A stretch of 5,336 nt of DNA from Gemmataceae bacterium (GTDB taxonomy: Bacteria; Planctomycetota; Planctomycetia; Gemmatales; Gemmataceae): NCBI GenBank assembly GCA_947490035.1, contig CANLGS010000360.1, positions 1-5,336 on the forward strand. Direction: 5' to 3'. Each line of letters opens with the position of its first letter. Positions within the stretch are counted from its first letter, which is position 1. Below the pieces are notes generated by a model, which was given only the letters and a program-made list of their open reading frames with translations, did not search any database and was not told the DNA's origin. Below, in pieces: positions 4,170 to 5,336 of this stretch. The position numbers were made by a program, and so were the translations under genes.

Positions 4170-5336
4170 TTATCCGATCACGCGCCCGCTCTTGCGGTTC
4201 TTCGCCACCTTCGCCGCGGTCGCCGTGGATACCGCGTTCCACCACGTTTTCCAGTCCGCCTGTCTTGCCCCGGTGCGCAGGTACGCTCGCAGGAAGCGGA
4301 GTCGCTCCGTGCGCGTGACGTGCGGCGTGGTCAGGAAGCTCGCGTTCAGGCGCGCGAGTTCCTTCGCCCGCCGCGCGAACGACACTTCACTCGCGCCGGC
4401 GCGCACGCCGACGAGGTCGATGAGGACCGGTGTCGCGTTGGCGGGGTCGGTGGCGGCGTTCTCCAGCATCACGTTGGGCGCCTTCAGGTCGCGGTGCGAC
4501 ACGCCGCGATCGTGCATCGACCGCACCACCCGCGCGAGTCTCTCCGACCACGCGCGAAGGACGTTCGTATCGCGACACGCGCGGACCGCTTCGGACAACC
4601 CGACCGCGTGCGGCACCTTCTCGGTGAGCAAATAGCCTTCCGCCGGGAGAATTCCGGCGCGGCGTTTGTGGAACACCGCGAGCGGGCGCGGAGTCGGTAG
4701 CCAGCGTTCCTGTAGCCCGTGGCCCAACAGCCACGACCGCAACACCGCGGACCGGCGAACGAGGTTCTTCAGCGGGTCGAGCGCGTTCCGCACGTTGACG
4801 CGCTTCAGGATAAGTGTGCGCGGCCCGTCGGCGGTGGGCATCTCCAGTTCCGCGACGGTGGAACTCACGCACTGCTTGAGAAGCCTCGTACCGGGTCGCG
4901 TGAATGCCGCGTCCGGGTTCGCGACGAGCGCGCGAAGGAAATCGTCGGGCAGATCGCGCACCGCAAGGCCGCGCACGGCGCCCGCGCGCACCTTGCGCAC
5001 GGTGCGGTGCGTGCCCGCGTAGCGTGCCGTGCGCGCCACCCAGAACCGGCGGTTGGAGGCGAGCGTCGCGCGCTCCAGTTCGCGCGCCGCGTCGGGGATC
5101 GACGGCCGCGCCGCGCGGTACGCGTCCCAGAACCGGCGGCGGTCGGCCCGACTCGCGCGGAGTTGGAACCACCGGTTGAACAGGATCAGGTTCGCGCGGC
5201 TCGCGGCCCACGAAAGGGGAGCGCCGAACCGGATCGCGTGAACGTCGAGGAGGCTGAATCGCGGTGCGAAGAACCCCTCCCCAACCCCTCCCCTAAGAAG
5301 GGAGGGGCTTTCGGCAGAAGACGCGGCCGCGTCTTC
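4170..5336 (-). CDS. InaA/Kdo-family lipopolysaccharide kinase-like protein, tandem domains, start beyond window
   Basis: The frame is open from the right edge to the TAA at 4170-4172, giving 388 codons in the window, and the true start lies outside. Counting from the edge, residues about 100-388 form a complete kinase-like domain of the InaA/Kdo (PF06293) or RIO-like kind. An LILK lysine is at 178. The catalytic loop SHRDLKAPN at 280-288 has Asp283 and Asn288. The metal-binding site is IDLVG, with Asp307 in place of DFG. Residues about 28-75 (LLDV with Asp31, then LSW, LNRWF-like and RFWDAYR segments) align with the end of this same domain (residues 305-355). This suggests the C-lobe of a first kinase domain. 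Family members phosphorylate lipopolysaccharide core sugars, which fits the nearby hldD. Residues 10-22 are encoded by a palindromic repeat. A GTG at 5039 would cut conserved sequence and is not preferred. Confidence 0.8.
   Translation of the reverse strand, partial: EDAAASSAESPSLLRGGVGEGFFAPRFSLLDVHAIRFGAPLSWAASRANLILFNRWFQLRASRADRRRFWDAYRAARPSIPDAARELERATLASNRRFWVARTARYAGTHRTVRKVRAGAVRGLAVRDLPDDFLRALVANPDAAFTRPGTRLLKQCVSSTVAELEMPTADGPRTLILKRVNVRNALDPLKNLVRRSAVLRSWLLGHGLQERWLPTPRPLAVFHKRRAGILPAEGYLLTEKVPHAVGLSEAVRACRDTNVLRAWSERLARVVRSMHDRGVSHRDLKAPNVMLENAATDPANATPVLIDLVGVRAGASEVSFARRAKELARLNASFLTTPHVTRTERLRFLRAYLRTGARQADWKTWWNAVSTATAAKVAKNRKSGRVIG
5272..5308. repeat. Solitary GGGAGGGG palindromic element inside the kinase gene
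   Basis: These 37 bases are identical to one half of the inverted pair in coaC (968-1004, reverse strand). The unit contains a perfect 8-bp stem (5285-5292/5300-5307) with a seven-base loop CTAAGAA. It is translated as SPSLLRGGVGEGF within the kinase reading frame. That is a different frame and the opposite orientation from the matching copy in coaC. Confidence 0.9.

Noticed and set aside
4648..4660. AGILPAE peptide in the kinase, similar to a repeat-derived peptide I recall in planctomycete proteins.
   Set aside because: It fits the spacing expected between the kinase segments around it, and the DNA shows no clear paired element or second copy in the window.
916..5308. CRISPR array.
   Set aside because: The repeats are palindromic, unevenly spaced and few, with no regular spacers and no cas gene.
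1..5336. tRNA, rRNA, riboswitch or insertion-sequence transposase.
   Set aside because: I saw no cloverleaf, ribosomal signature, known aptamer core or transposase frame. The gaps between genes are all under about 165 bases and are mainly occupied by repeats.

Overview
The window looks like chromosomal DNA from a planctomycete of the Gemmata group (Gemmataceae). It is GC-rich. It carries a small secreted protein of a Gemmata-type paralogous family, a DUF1570 metalloprotease-like lipoprotein, and several dispersed palindromic repeats of the sort common in these large genomes. This assignment rests on recognising protein families, not on a database search.

All six genes are on the minus strand, so they read from right to left. 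From upstream to downstream they are: a large InaA/Kdo-type lipopolysaccharide kinase-like protein whose start lies beyond the right edge (4170 to >5336); a lipoprotein with a HELTH zinc site (3161-4069); HldD, the ADP-glycero-manno-heptose 6-epimerase (2019-2999); a monofunctional phosphopantothenate-cysteine ligase, CoaB (1147-1899); a monofunctional phosphopantothenoylcysteine decarboxylase, CoaC (438-1154); and a small signal-peptide protein (32-388). The kinase and HldD point to heptose-containing lipopolysaccharide made or modified at the envelope. CoaB and CoaC are consecutive steps of coenzyme A synthesis, and their reading frames overlap by 8 bases. No gap between genes exceeds about 165 bases.

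The most striking content is repeat DNA. A GGGAGGGG-type palindromic element sits in frame inside coaC as an inverted pair (916-1005). A single copy of the same element, identical over 37 bases, sits in frame inside the kinase gene (5272-5308), where it is read in the opposite orientation. Both insertions map to predicted surface loops and leave the catalytic motifs intact. Two unrelated inverted repeats fill intergenic gaps: a perfect 32-base pair of arms between hldD and coaB (1922-2011), and an imperfect pair of about 38-base arms between the lipoprotein gene and hldD (3032-3151). The window therefore samples at least three families of short palindromic repeats. One of them appears to have been exapted into protein-coding sequence twice.

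Other points of note are that CoaC resembles the eukaryotic HAL3/PPCDC type more than the usual bacterial CoaBC domain, and that the kinase gene appears to encode two kinase-like domains in tandem.
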